Positions 18,136 through 28,177 of a stretch of 64,000 bases of DNA are shown in pieces (positions within the stretch are counted from its first letter, which is position 1; every line of letters begins with the position of its first letter). This DNA is from Brevibacterium sp. W7.2 (GTDB taxonomy: Bacteria > Actinomycetota > Actinomycetes > Actinomycetales > Brevibacteriaceae). The stretch is from contig NZ_CP073089.1 in assembly GCF_018137945.1 (NCBI RefSeq), positions 930,001 through 994,000 of the forward strand, given 5' to 3'. The notes under the pieces are model-generated. The model ran no database searches and was not told the origin of the DNA. It saw nothing but the letters and a program-made list of their open reading frames with translations. The position numbers were made by a program, and so were the translations under genes.

Positions 18136-19527
18136 TCAGCGGCGTCCGGTCAGCTTGGCGACGTCGATCTTGATCCCACGGCGGTCGAGCTTCGACAGCG
18201 CGGACTTCGCATTCTTGCGCAGGATCCGCTTCCCCGTGCGCAGCACTCGTCCGCGGTTCGACGCCTCGAGGCTGCCCGGCAGATCGAGGCGGGTGAGGCG
18301 CTTGCGCTTGAAGTACACCATGTCGCCCGTACCGACAGCCGCCGTGAGGAAACGCTCGGCGGGTTCCCGCAGGTGAGTCATGATGGTCGACTGCATGCAG
18401 TAGGTGACGGCGTCGATAAGGGCGTTGAAGTCCCTGAGTCCGCGGCCGCCCGGGCGGTCCTCGAGGACATAGCCGCCGCGATTGAGCGCATCGACGATCG
18501 TCAGCGGGATGCGGTTGCTGTTCTGATACGGGGCGATCCGCTCGAGGAGCAGCTCCGTGCCGACGACAGCGGTCGCGGTTCCGTACAGTGCCTGGGTGGT
18601 CACTAGCCCGGTGGAGAAGCACGAGACGACGAGCCGCGGCTGCGTCCGCGATGCCACCACCTCGGCGAGGACGGGCACATCGGCGAGGACGAAGCGCAGG
18701 CCGAGGGCCTCCGCGCGCCGCCTCAGCGGTTCGGCGACGGTCCGGGCGGATGTCGGGTGGGGCTTGAAGATCACCGTGCCCACTCCGCGCTTCTTCACCT
18801 CGTCGAGCATGTCGAGGTGGAGCTGGATCTCCTCCTCCTCGGTGATGAGCTCGATCTCCGCAAGGTACTGGCCGAGGACCAGGGCGCTGTCGTCGATCGG
18901 GGCCGACAGGCCAGCGGCGGTCAGGGCGTCGTCGGATTCCCGGGCCATCTCCTCGATGACCGGACGAAGTTCGTCGACGGTCAGAGCGATCCGATTCGGA
19001 GCGTGTTCGGCGAGCTGTCGGGGCATGACTCCGGGCAGCAAGTCGGTGTAGTGGACGTTCTCGAGGCGCTGCCAGAGCGGACGTCCGAGCGGATTGCGGA
19101 CCGGTCCGTAGCTCATCAGGCCGTCGGAGTGCACGGAGATCGGCGCGTCGGCGAAGACCTGGGTGAGCGCGTGGGCCGGGTGACCGGGCAGCGACTCGAC
19201 GACAAGCGAGATGTCCTCGTCGGGGGAGAGCGACCACAGGTGTTCGAGCAGCGTGCGCATGATCGGTGCCCGCGTCGGTGAGATGCCGAACTGCTTGGGG
19301 TGGCTCGGCCAGATGGCGGCATTCCAATCGACGACCGAATCGAACCGACTGAGCAGGGTTGCGGCGCCGAGCAGGTCGATCGCCGACGGGGTGATCTCAG
19401 GCGCGTAGGCGTTGTTGGCGACCACGAGGATGCGGCGCTCGTCCGCCGGCCCGAAGTGACCGGCGTCGATGTTCGCGGCCACGTTGGCGAGCTGATACAG
19501 GGTGGAGACCTGGATGAGCTGTGTCAT
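18136..19527 (-). CDS. Polysialyltransferase-family protein (alpha-2,8-polyST-like)
   Basis: A 463-residue cytosolic glycosyltransferase of the bacterial polysialyltransferase type, predicted to extend a sialic-acid-like polymer from a CMP-activated sugar. Early residues MTQLIQVSTLYQLANVAAN fit the first Rossmann strand. HSDGLMSYGP could be the acidic-Gly motif. GTVIFKPHPTSA carries the catalytic-type H-P pair, and VVSCFSTGLVTTQ the downstream donor-site S-T. The start ATG overlaps the preceding GT2 stop by four bases (ATGA). An in-frame start at 20010 would lie inside the GT2 gene and is rejected. Confidence 0.75.
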   Translation of the reverse strand: MTQLIQVSTLYQLANVAANIDAGHFGPADERRILVVANNAYAPEITPSAIDLLGAATLLSRFDSVVDWNAAIWPSHPKQFGISPTRAPIMRTLLEHLWSLSPDEDISLVVESLPGHPAHALTQVFADAPISVHSDGLMSYGPVRNPLGRPLWQRLENVHYTDLLPGVMPRQLAEHAPNRIALTVDELRPVIEEMARESDDALTAAGLSAPIDDSALVLGQYLAEIELITEEEEIQLHLDMLDEVKKRGVGTVIFKPHPTSARTVAEPLRRRAEALGLRFVLADVPVLAEVVASRTQPRLVVSCFSTGLVTTQALYGTATAVVGTELLLERIAPYQNSNRIPLTIVDALNRGGYVLEDRPGGRGLRDFNALIDAVTYCMQSTIMTHLREPAERFLTAAVGTGDMVYFKRKRLTRLDLPGSLEASNRGRVLRTGKRILRKNAKSALSKLDRRGIKIDVAKLTGRR

Positions 19528-20498
19528 GCCTGTGCCCTCCTCAGAACCGGGGCGATGACCGGAACGCGGTCGTCGCCGAACTTCTCGACCACCCGATCGA
19601 CGAGTTCGGGTTTGATCATCTTGACGTTCGTCGTCGCACCGGCGAACAGCTTCTGCTTCACCTCGGCGGTCATCTGGTCCGACCGTTTGACGAGCTGGTG
19701 GTAGAGGATCGACAGGAAGTTCCGCACGGCCTTCGTTTCGAACTCGTCGATCTCCGGATCGCTCTCGAGCATCGCGAAGACAGTCCGGAAGGCCGGGATG
19801 AAGTCGAGCTGCCGTTCGTCGTAGATCGAGGTCAGCGACGTCGACATTCCCTTGCGATAGCACAGGCCCGCGGAGTTGATGACGGCGAACGAATCCGACT
19901 CGAGGTGCTGTCGCCACGTCCAGGGGCGGTCCTCGCAGGTTCGCAGGGCGGGATCGAAGGTGAGCAGGCCGCGATCGGCCATGCTGCGGGTGAAGATGCC
20001 TGTCCAGCACGCCGGGTAGTCGACCATCGTCGGCATGTTCGCGGGCATGATGTAGTCGCGCGGATTCAGCGGACGGTTCCGGAGAGCACAGGGCGCCTGA
20101 TTGAGGCTGCGCTTGGTGCCTTCGACGAGCACGTAGTCGATCTTGACGAAGTCGACGCCGAGCCCGGTGATCGCATCCGTCATCTTCCGCAGGTGACCCG
20201 GCGCGTACCAGTCGTCACCGTCGAGGTAGGTGATGGTCTGGCCGGTGGAGGCCTCGAGCGCGAGGTTGCGCGATGCCGAGACGCCGAGCGAGGTGGGGTT
20301 CTCGATCGTCACCATATTGAGCTTGTCCTCGTATTCGGCGATGACCTCGGCCGAATGGTCGTCCGATCCGTCGTTGACGACGAGGACTTCGAGTTCATCG
20401 GGGGTGAACCCCTGCATGGTCAAGCTCTTGAGACTGCTCCCAATGGTCTGTTCGGCGTTCTTCGCCGCGATGATGACGCTGGTCAGGGGAGTGGTCAT
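19524..20498 (-). CDS. GT2 glycosyltransferase, first gene of sialyl operon
   Basis: A 324-residue GT-A fold enzyme: PLTSVIIAAKNAEQTIGSSL, LVVNDGSDDHS, SASRNLALEAS and the metal site YLDGDDW. The C-terminal region is helical without a membrane span, so it is a soluble sugar transferase acting on a growing glycan, perhaps making the linkage to the acceptor or a side sugar. GAAAGGA precedes the ATG. It heads the operon to 15818 and is separated from neuB by a strong terminator at 20662-20695. Confidence 0.85.
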   Translation of the reverse strand: MTTPLTSVIIAAKNAEQTIGSSLKSLTMQGFTPDELEVLVVNDGSDDHSAEVIAEYEDKLNMVTIENPTSLGVSASRNLALEASTGQTITYLDGDDWYAPGHLRKMTDAITGLGVDFVKIDYVLVEGTKRSLNQAPCALRNRPLNPRDYIMPANMPTMVDYPACWTGIFTRSMADRGLLTFDPALRTCEDRPWTWRQHLESDSFAVINSAGLCYRKGMSTSLTSIYDERQLDFIPAFRTVFAMLESDPEIDEFETKAVRNFLSILYHQLVKRSDQMTAEVKQKLFAGATTNVKMIKPELVDRVVEKFGDDRVPVIAPVLRRAQA

Positions 20499-20661
20499 GG
20501 GGTCCTTTCGCTGCTGAGCACGGCCGCAGGGGAGTGCCGCACGTGCATGGGCTCAGACGATGGTAGACATGACTGAGTAACAGCAGGTGACGACAGGGTT
20601 AACGACGCGGTCCGAGGAGTTCACCGAAGGTTGGCCTCGATGGTCCTGTGCGCATGCGGAA

Positions 20662-20695
20662 ACCGCCCCGCCGGACTGCAGTCCGGCGGGGCGGT
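20662..20695 (-). terminator. Terminator after neuB
   Basis: A perfect 34-base palindrome: 15-base-pair GC stem (20662-20676 with 20681-20695) around TGCA. It lies 27 bases past the neuB stop and separates neuB from the glycosyltransferase operon. Confidence 0.8.
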
Positions 20696-20721
20696 GCGCT
20701 GGCGACCTCAGGGGGTCGCGA

Positions 20722-21609
<888 letters not shown>

Positions 21610-21749
21610 GAATCCTGCTTTCGTTCGTACGCGGTGGGTGCCTCCGCGCGGGGTGGGTGGTGCGATTCCATGTGGAGTTGTGTCTGTGGATGAACTGCGG
21701 TGTGGAGTTGTCGGTGGGGCCGCCGGTCGGCCGCGATCCGGTGCCTGAC

Positions 21750-22982
21750 TCAGTTGCGGGTGGGGATGAGGTCGCAGACCTCGCGGACCGCGCCCCGTCC
21801 GCCCGGCCGGTCGAGAACGACTCGAGCGGCGGCGAGCACCTTGGGGTGGGCGTCCGCGACGGCGATCGGCCACCCGACGACTTCGAAGGCTTCGAGGTCA
21901 TTGATGTCGTTGCCGACATAGGCGACGCGGGTGGCGTCGAGGCCCTGCGCGTCGATCCACGACCGCAGAACCTCCGACTTATTGTCCACACCCTGGGTTA
22001 CGTCAATATGAAGTTTCTCCGCCCTGCGGGTGACCACAGGGTTGCGTTCCTTTGAGAGAATCATGACAGGGAAACCTGTTTTCACCAAGCGTGAGATTCC
22101 CATTCCGTCGCCGCGGTGGATCCTGACCTGCTCGTTTCCGTCCTCATCGACATAGGCGCCGTCGTCGGTGTGGACGCCGTCGAAGTCCGTGACGAGCGCA
22201 TCGACGTCGATGACCTGAGCCGTCTCCTGCGTCGAGGCGATCGCACGGACCAGCGTGAGGTCGGACATGTCGTCGATCTCGCGGGCGTGCTCGGGCGGGA
22301 CCTCCTCGATGCCGACCCGGCCGAAGAAGCGGTGTCCGCTCTCGAGCAGCCCGGCCGTGCGCATGACGTAGAACGCCCCGGTCTCGTTGAAGTGCTTGGC
22401 TCGGTCCTGGCGCCGCGGACGGAATGCCTTGTCATGGCCCACGGCGACCGCCTCGGCGTCGTCATCGAGGCGCCAGAGGAACGAATGGTCCTCGACGGCG
22501 GAGAACACGACGTCGTCCTGCCCGTCGGCGACCCGGCACACGGCATTGTCGATCGAGGCGGAGTCGATGAACGGCGACGTGCACTGCATGAACACGGTGA
22601 CGTCGAAGTCCTCGTCAAGGGTGTTCAGGGTGTGGATGATCGCCGATTCGCTCGTCGCCGTGTCCCCGGCGATCTCCGCGGGACGGTGGGACACCTCGGC
22701 GCCGGCCCGGATCGCCTCTGCGGCGATGCCGTCGTGGTCGGTCGAGACGATGACCCGGTCGATGCTCGGGGTGGCCTTCGCCGCGTTGATCGCCCGAGCG
22801 AGCAGCGAGACGCCCGCGACCTTCTGGAGGTTCTTCAGGGGGATGCCCTTCGATCCGCCGCGGGCGGGGATGATGGCGACGGTTCGCGATGTGTCCGGCT
22901 CTGATGTCCTCGTGTCCACCGAGGTGGGAGCGGGTGTCGCCGAGGCGGGAGCTGGGTGGTTCGGTATGGCGGTGTCAGTCAC
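21750..22982 (-). CDS. neuA: CMP-nonulosonate synthetase fused to KdsC-like HAD phosphatase
   Basis: A 410-residue two-domain protein. Residues about 33-250 are an acylneuraminate cytidylyltransferase (VAIIPARGGSKGIPLKNLQK, then CTSPFID, and a C-terminal HAREIDD), which activates the nine-carbon acid with CTP. Residues about 255-405 are a HAD phosphatase of the KdsC type (VTDFDGVHTDDGAY, MILSKERNPVV, YVGNDINDLE). The fusion would remove a 9-phosphate and then activate the free acid. The GTG start has no Shine-Dalgarno; TAGGTT nine bases upstream suggests a leaderless mRNA. It lies 140 bases upstream of neuB on the same strand. Confidence 0.87.
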   Translation of the reverse strand: MTDTAIPNHPAPASATPAPTSVDTRTSEPDTSRTVAIIPARGGSKGIPLKNLQKVAGVSLLARAINAAKATPSIDRVIVSTDHDGIAAEAIRAGAEVSHRPAEIAGDTATSESAIIHTLNTLDEDFDVTVFMQCTSPFIDSASIDNAVCRVADGQDDVVFSAVEDHSFLWRLDDDAEAVAVGHDKAFRPRRQDRAKHFNETGAFYVMRTAGLLESGHRFFGRVGIEEVPPEHAREIDDMSDLTLVRAIASTQETAQVIDVDALVTDFDGVHTDDGAYVDEDGNEQVRIHRGDGMGISRLVKTGFPVMILSKERNPVVTRRAEKLHIDVTQGVDNKSEVLRSWIDAQGLDATRVAYVGNDINDLEAFEVVGWPIAVADAHPKVLAAARVVLDRPGGRGAVREVCDLIPTRN

Positions 22983-23065
22983 AATGCCCCGAACCTAACG
23001 ACGGGCCGTGACGCGCAGGTGAACAGCCGGTGTCGCCGAGGCGACCCCGTCATGTCGAGTTCAGG

Positions 23066-25156
23066 TCAGCGCCAGGTGACGTTCCACATCCTGTTGTTCC
23101 ACGCTTCGAACGGGATGACCTCGCCGGTGTAGATCGGCCAGAAGTACGCGAACGCGAGCACCGCGGCGGCGAGGATGAGACCGACGCCGAGGCGGCGGGC
23201 CAGGAGCGTCCACGACGGTCGGCGGCCTCGGCGGCGGGGGGCGCGGGCGGTTTCGGGGGTCGTCGGGGTGCCGGTGTCCGGGGACTGACCGGGGGTGGTC
23301 TGCGGTTCGGGAGCGGAACCCGGCGTCGCCGGGGACGGTCGGACCGCCTCGGCGAATGGGGGAGCGGGATTCCGCCGCCCCCACAGCAGCGCAAGGCAGT
23401 ACGTGAGCGCGAGGACGACGAAGGGAACCATGACGATCGTGTAGAACGTGAAGATCGTCCGCTCCTGGTAGGCGAACCACGGCAGCCACGTCGCGGCGAG
23501 CCCGGCGAGGATGACCCCGCAGCGGACGTCGCGGCGGATGATCCACGCGGCGAGGACGATGAGGAGGGCGACCGGCGCCAGGCCCCAGATGACGGGGTTG
23601 CCCACCGAGGTGATCGCCGAGGAGCACCGGATCGCCTCGCATCCGAGGTCGCCCTGGTTGAGGGATTCGTAGTAGAACGACGTCGGCCGCCACTGGACGA
23701 TCCAGCCCCACGGGTTGGACATGTAGGGGTGCTCGGCGTCGAGGCCGACGTGGAACGAGTACGCCGTGTAGTGGTAGCGCGCGAGCGAGGGCAGCCAGTA
23801 CAGCCACGACGGGAGGGACTGCCACCAGCCGGGCGTCTCGGCCGCCCACTGCCGGTCCCAGCCGTCGTCGGAGAGGATCCAGCCCGTCCACGTCGCGATG
23901 TAGGTGATGAGGGCGACGGGCACGAGGGAGAGGAACGCCGGGATGCTGTCGCGGATGAGGGCGCCGAGCCACGGATGGACGACGCCGGCGCGGAAGCGGG
24001 AATGAACGTCCCAGGCGACGACGAGGATGCCGAACGCGGCCAGGGCGTAGAGGCCCGACCATTTCACGCCGGTGGCGAGCCCCAGGCTGATGCCCGCGGC
24101 GATGAGCCAGGGCCGGGCGCCGAGGCGGGGGCCGAAGTTGATCGCGTCGGCGAACTTGGCGCGGGCGGACTTCGCGGCGGGGCTCTGGGCTTCTGCGGCG
24201 GCGTTGGCTGCAGGACCGGCGGGGTCCGTTGCGGGATCGCCCGTCGGTGGGGGAGCGCCGTCGAGTCCCGCGGTCCAGCGGGCGAGCCGCTTCGTCACCT
24301 GCTCGCGGTCGAGGAGGATGAAGTAGAAGGCGAGCAGGATGAAGGCCATGAGCACGATGTCGAGCAGGCTCGTGCGGGAGTGGACGAAGTGCTCGCCGTC
24401 GACAGCGAGCAGGCCTGCGGCCACGCATGCGAAGAAGGCCGACCGGAACAGCTTCCAGGCGACGAGGCCGATGAGGAAGATCGTCAGGGTGCCGACGATG
24501 GCGACGGAGAAGCGCCAGCCGAAGGAGTCGTCGGCACCGAAGAGGTCGATGCCCCATCCGATGACCCATTTGCCCAGCGGCGGATGGACGACGTACTCGG
24601 GGCCGGACTCGATGACGCTCGGGTCGCCGGCGTTGAAGGAATCGTCGGCGTTCTCCGGCCAGGCGCGCTCGTAGCCGAAGGTGACGACCGAGTAGGCATC
24701 CTTGACGTAGTAGGTCTCGTCGAAGATCAGCCGCGGCGGGAAGTCGAGGCGGAAGAGGCGCAGGGCGCCGCTGATGAGCGTGATGACGATGAGCGCAGGC
24801 CACATCCAGACCGGTGCCCGGGTCGCCCACATGCCGGCGGAGAAGGTCTCCCTGCGCAGGGCCGCGGCTCCGGCGAGGACGGCTTCGCGCCGGCGGGCTC
24901 GGGTCTCGCGCGCGACGCGGCGCGATGGCCGCGCGGTCGGGCCACGGTCAGTGCCCCCTGCCTTGTCGTTGCTTGCAGACTTCTCGGAGTCGGGGGACGT
25001 CGACGAGATTGTGTCGCGCAGCGCTGCGGTCGCTGCAGAGGTCGCCGGAGTCGCCGGTGTGGTCGCTGCGGTCGAACCGGGGTCGGTCGTCGGTTCAGGG
25101 GCGCCTGTCGGTTCGGCGCGCCGCCTCGGCGATGGGGGATCATGGGGAGCTGTCAT
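23066..25156 (-). CDS. Protein O-mannosyltransferase (GT39, PMT type)
   Basis: A roughly 696-residue membrane enzyme that transfers mannose from polyprenyl-phosphate-mannose to Ser/Thr of exported proteins. A disordered Pro/Thr-rich cytosolic N-terminus of about 125 residues precedes about ten helices. The catalytic acidic pair is in LIFDETYYVKDAYS, followed by VHPPLGKWVIGWG; the C-terminal half has the PMT tail pattern WLPWFAYQERTIFTFYTIV. ATG at 25156 is chosen; no Shine-Dalgarno is present but TAGACT eight bases upstream suggests leaderless expression. In many actinobacteria this gene lies divergent from rsmI; here two DUF4190 genes separate them. Confidence 0.92.
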   Translation of the reverse strand: MTAPHDPPSPRRRAEPTGAPEPTTDPGSTAATTPATPATSAATAALRDTISSTSPDSEKSASNDKAGGTDRGPTARPSRRVARETRARRREAVLAGAAALRRETFSAGMWATRAPVWMWPALIVITLISGALRLFRLDFPPRLIFDETYYVKDAYSVVTFGYERAWPENADDSFNAGDPSVIESGPEYVVHPPLGKWVIGWGIDLFGADDSFGWRFSVAIVGTLTIFLIGLVAWKLFRSAFFACVAAGLLAVDGEHFVHSRTSLLDIVLMAFILLAFYFILLDREQVTKRLARWTAGLDGAPPPTGDPATDPAGPAANAAAEAQSPAAKSARAKFADAINFGPRLGARPWLIAAGISLGLATGVKWSGLYALAAFGILVVAWDVHSRFRAGVVHPWLGALIRDSIPAFLSLVPVALITYIATWTGWILSDDGWDRQWAAETPGWWQSLPSWLYWLPSLARYHYTAYSFHVGLDAEHPYMSNPWGWIVQWRPTSFYYESLNQGDLGCEAIRCSSAITSVGNPVIWGLAPVALLIVLAAWIIRRDVRCGVILAGLAATWLPWFAYQERTIFTFYTIVMVPFVVLALTYCLALLWGRRNPAPPFAEAVRPSPATPGSAPEPQTTPGQSPDTGTPTTPETARAPRRRGRRPSWTLLARRLGVGLILAAAVLAFAYFWPIYTGEVIPFEAWNNRMWNVTWR

Positions 25157-25468
25157 CACGGCCAAGTCTAGGGCGCGGTGTCGGTGAAGCCGTTCAGCGT
25201 TCGCACGGTCGTGTCTCGGACGTCGGCCCGCCTCGGCGCGGTTCGCACCTGCCTGCCGCGCCTCGTCGGGGGCCGTTGCGTCTTGACGGTGGCTGAGGTC
25301 AGACGCCGCTGACTGACGAGAACGGTCGCTGCTGAATTGAATTGCACAGCTGTGGGGAACTGACGTGAAGCTGGCGGTATCGCACGCGGGGGATGGCGGT
25401 TAGGCTGATCACTACAGGCATTGCATGACGTGCTGTGCGAGAAGTTCCGTGTACGAGCGAAGACGGTG
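25157..25468. other. Divergent promoter region of PMT and DUF4190 genes
   Basis: 312 bases. Toward PMT, TAGACT lies just upstream of the ATG. Toward the DUF4190 gene the only candidate is a weak TAGGCT near 25402. A 10-base palindrome CACAGCTGTG is at 25345-25354. A copy of the CCGCCTCGGCG repeat lies at about 25230. No gene is seen. Confidence 0.4.
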
Positions 25469-26119
25469 ATGAGAGTGTCGAACAACCCGAACTACCGCCC
25501 GAGCGACCCGCCCCAGGTCGGCTCCCAGCAGTTCGGCTCCGGATACGGAGCGTCCCAGCCATCGCCCGGTTACGGTTCCGGTCAGCCCGGCTACGGATCG
25601 GGCCAGACCGGCTACGGTTCAGGCCAGAACGGATATGACCAGGTCAGCTACGGTGGCGGCCAGTACACGGACTACGGTCAGTACCTCGACTCGGTGGGAC
25701 CGTCGGGCGGGCAGCCCTCGATGAGCCAGCCCGGCGGTTTCAGCCAACCGGTCACCTACGGAACGTACGGCGCGCCGATGGTCGTCTACCGCAAGCCGAA
25801 CGCGTTGGCCGGGTGGTCGATGTGGATGGGCATCATCGGCCTCGCCGGCGGTTTCGTCTGCTGGCTGCTTGCGATGATACCGGTCATCGGGTGGCTCTTC
25901 AGCTTCCTCGCGATGCTCCTGTGGCTGGCTCCGATCCTCGCGGTGATCTTCGGACACGTGGCGCGCGGCCAGATCAAACGCACCGGCGAAGACGGCCGCG
26001 GTCAGGCAACAGCGGGCCTCATCATGGGCTACATCAGCATCGGCCTGGCGCTCCTGGCCATCGTCATCATCGCGATCGTCGGCGCGAGCCTGTTCGCGAT
26101 GTTCGCCGTGACGGCCTGA
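25469..26119 (+). CDS. DUF4190 membrane protein with Gly/Tyr/Gln-rich N-terminus, paralog A
   Basis: A roughly 216-residue protein. The first 90 residues are a repetitive, probably disordered cytosolic domain built on GYGSGQ units (GYGSGQPGYGSGQTGYGSGQ). Two hydrophobic spans follow with the DUF4190 signature between them (VIFGHVARGQIKRTGEDGRG, TAGLIMGYISIGL). These proteins are common in actinobacteria and their function is unproven. The start is ATG at 25469, with GTG at 25475 as alternative; neither has a strong ribosome site. Paralog B follows. Confidence 0.75.
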   Translation: MRVSNNPNYRPSDPPQVGSQQFGSGYGASQPSPGYGSGQPGYGSGQTGYGSGQNGYDQVSYGGGQYTDYGQYLDSVGPSGGQPSMSQPGGFSQPVTYGTYGAPMVVYRKPNALAGWSMWMGIIGLAGGFVCWLLAMIPVIGWLFSFLAMLLWLAPILAVIFGHVARGQIKRTGEDGRGQATAGLIMGYISIGLALLAIVIIAIVGASLFAMFAVTA

Positions 26120-26345
26120 GGGGCGGGCTCGCCCTGTGTCTGCGGGGCGAACTCAGCACGTCTCTGACGAGCGGAGTCTGGGGCGCACCCCTTTCTCCGG
26201 CGGCACGCTGCTCCGCTGCGATCCGCCTGGCATCGGTCGCAGAGGAGGTCTCCGACGGCCGACGATGCAGGATTGCAACACGTTCGCCTTTGGTCTCGGT
26301 GCCGTGCTCGGTACGGTTGAGGGAGAATCCCCGAGGAGAGAAGTC

Positions 26346-26804
26346 ATGAGCAGTCAGAACAACTGGAACAATCCCGATATGTACTACCAGCAGCCGCAGT
26401 CCGGGCAGCCGTCGAACAGCTACGATCCCAGCGGCTACCAGGCCGCGAACAACCAGCAGGTCGCGAACTACGGAAGCACGTACGGTCCCGCGAGCTACGG
26501 CAGCGCCGGAGTCGGCTACCAGCAGCTGGCACCCACCAACACCTTGGCGATCATCGCCCTGGTCGCCTCGATCTTCGGCACCGTCTCGGGCTTCTTCCTC
26601 GCGAGCATCGCCGGGATCGTCATGGGCCACATCGCCCGCAAACAGATCAGAGAGCGCGGCGAGCGCGGCGACGGCATGGCGATCGCCGCCCTCTGGGTCG
26701 GCTACATCGGCACCGGAATCTGGATCCTCATCGGACTGTTCATCATCTTCATCTACTTCGGTGTGTTCGCCCTGATCTTCGCCACCGGAGCAAGCGCTTC
26801 GTGA
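26346..26804 (+). CDS. DUF4190 membrane protein, paralog B
   Basis: A 152-residue paralog of the upstream protein. It has an Asn/Gln/Tyr/Ser-rich N-terminus of about 60 residues, then two membrane helices and the DUF4190 core GIVMGHIARKQIRERGERGD. GAGGAGA precedes the ATG. Its stop overlaps the rsmI start (GTGA), so rsmI translation probably depends on it, linking an envelope protein of unknown role to a ribosome-modification gene. Confidence 0.78.
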   Translation: MSSQNNWNNPDMYYQQPQSGQPSNSYDPSGYQAANNQQVANYGSTYGPASYGSAGVGYQQLAPTNTLAIIALVASIFGTVSGFFLASIAGIVMGHIARKQIRERGERGDGMAIAALWVGYIGTGIWILIGLFIIFIYFGVFALIFATGASAS

Positions 26805-27721
26805 CGCAGGAGCCCGGTATTTCTGAGCCTCTCGCCGGCGACGCCGACTCCTCCGAACACAGTTCCGACCTGAGCGAACACGGACCTGACCTCACCGGCG
26901 GACGACTCATCCTCGTCGGGACTCCGATCGGCAACCTCGGCGATGCGAGCCCGCGGATGCGGGAGGCCATCTCGACTGCTGACGTCATCGCCGCCGAGGA
27001 CACCCGCCGTTTCCTCTCCCTCGCTCAGCGTTTGGGCATCGCGCACACGAAGCGCGTGCTCAGCGTCTTCGACCACAACGAACAGTCCCGCGCGCACGAG
27101 ATCGTCGACCTCGTCCGCGGCGGGCAGACCGTCGTGCAGCTCAGCGATGCTGGGATGCCGGCGGTCTCCGACCCCGGATATCGCGTCGTCAGGGCGTGCG
27201 CCGAGGCCGATCTGCCGGTAACCGCGACGCCGGGGCCGTCGGCGGTGCTCATGGCGCTCGCCGTCTCCGGTCTGCCGAGCGACCGTTTCAGCTTCGAGGG
27301 CTTCCTGCCCCGGAAGTCCGGGGCTCGCAGGACGCTCTTCGAGGAGCTCAAGTCGGAGAAGCGGACGATGGTCTTCTTCGAAAGCCCGCACCGGATCGCC
27401 GAGGCGATGGACGACCTCGCGTCGGTCATCAGCCCCGACCGGCCGATGAGCATCAGCCGGGAACTGACGAAGACGTACGAGGAGACGCTGCGCGGCACCG
27501 TCGGGTCGCTGCGCGAGCTCGCCGCCGGTGGGCTGCGCGGGGAACTCACCCTCGTCCTCGCCGGCGCCACCGCAGTGGAGACGGCTCCGGAGGACCACCT
27601 CGGCGAGATGGAGGCGCTCATCGATTCGGGTGTGCGCGCGAAGGACGCGGCCGGCCAGATCGCGAAGCGCTTCGGCCTGTCCAAGCGGGAGATCTACGAG
27701 GCCTGGCTCCACCGCGAGTGA
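26801..27721 (+). CDS. rsmI: 16S rRNA (cytidine1402-2'-O)-methyltransferase
   Basis: A 306-residue SAM-dependent methyltransferase of the tetrapyrrole-methylase fold that methylates the ribose of C1402 in the 16S rRNA P-site. After about 30 acidic N-terminal residues come RLILVGTPIGNLGDASPRM, AAEDTRRFLSLA, VVQLSDAGMPAVSDPG, TATPGPSAVLMAL and FEGFLPRKSGAR, all characteristic. The start codon is GTG, overlapping the DUF4190 stop by four bases. The usual length is about 280 residues; the extra is the N-terminal extension. Confidence 0.94.
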   Translation: MTQEPGISEPLAGDADSSEHSSDLSEHGPDLTGGRLILVGTPIGNLGDASPRMREAISTADVIAAEDTRRFLSLAQRLGIAHTKRVLSVFDHNEQSRAHEIVDLVRGGQTVVQLSDAGMPAVSDPGYRVVRACAEADLPVTATPGPSAVLMALAVSGLPSDRFSFEGFLPRKSGARRTLFEELKSEKRTMVFFESPHRIAEAMDDLASVISPDRPMSISRELTKTYEETLRGTVGSLRELAAGGLRGELTLVLAGATAVETAPEDHLGEMEALIDSGVRAKDAAGQIAKRFGLSKREIYEAWLHRE

Positions 27722-28177
27722 CCCGGGGCCGTGCTGCGGGTCGTGCGCGGTCGGACTGTCGGGCCCGCCGGACGGTCCCACTCGTGTGCGATCGGCTGTG
27801 GACGGTTTGGGCTCACCTTCGTTTGGGCGGCTCTGTTAACAACGTGAGCCGCTCGTACTCGACAGAGCTCAAGCGGCGCGGGCGAGGTCTGCGGTCCGTT
27901 CAGCTGCGTGGTCTCACGCTTCCGATGTGCCTGACAGTGTCGATGAGTACTCGAATCCTGGCACTCTCGCCTGCGGTGATGCGTCTGTGAGGAACTGCGA
28001 CGGCTAGCGACATGGAAGAACGGCGATGTCAGGAACGCCGACGCGGGTGCGGTGCCGTCGAGCCCCCTGGGGACACTGTGGGCACTTGTGCTCGCATAGC
28101 CTGTGGACGCTCATCGCGTTTCCACAGGGCACCCGCCGGCAGATGCGGCGGCCGACTGCCGGCGCCAGAGTGTGCGC
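27722..28177. other. Intergenic region after rsmI
   Basis: 456 bases with no convincing gene. The only clear structure is an inverted repeat CCTGTGGA / TCCACAGG (28100-28107 and 28121-28128), with a TAGCCT hexamer at 28097-28102 that could serve as -10 for the following gene. No terminator with a U-tract was seen behind rsmI. Confidence 0.35.

Noticed and set aside
19528-20010. Longer N-terminus for the polysialyltransferase-like protein
   Set aside because: It would lie wholly inside the upstream GT2 gene; the ATGA overlap at 19524-19527 gives a natural coupled start.
23030-25171. A 713-codon open frame opposite the O-mannosyltransferase
   Set aside because: Charged low-complexity translation; the minus strand encodes a complete GT39 enzyme with its catalytic DE pair.
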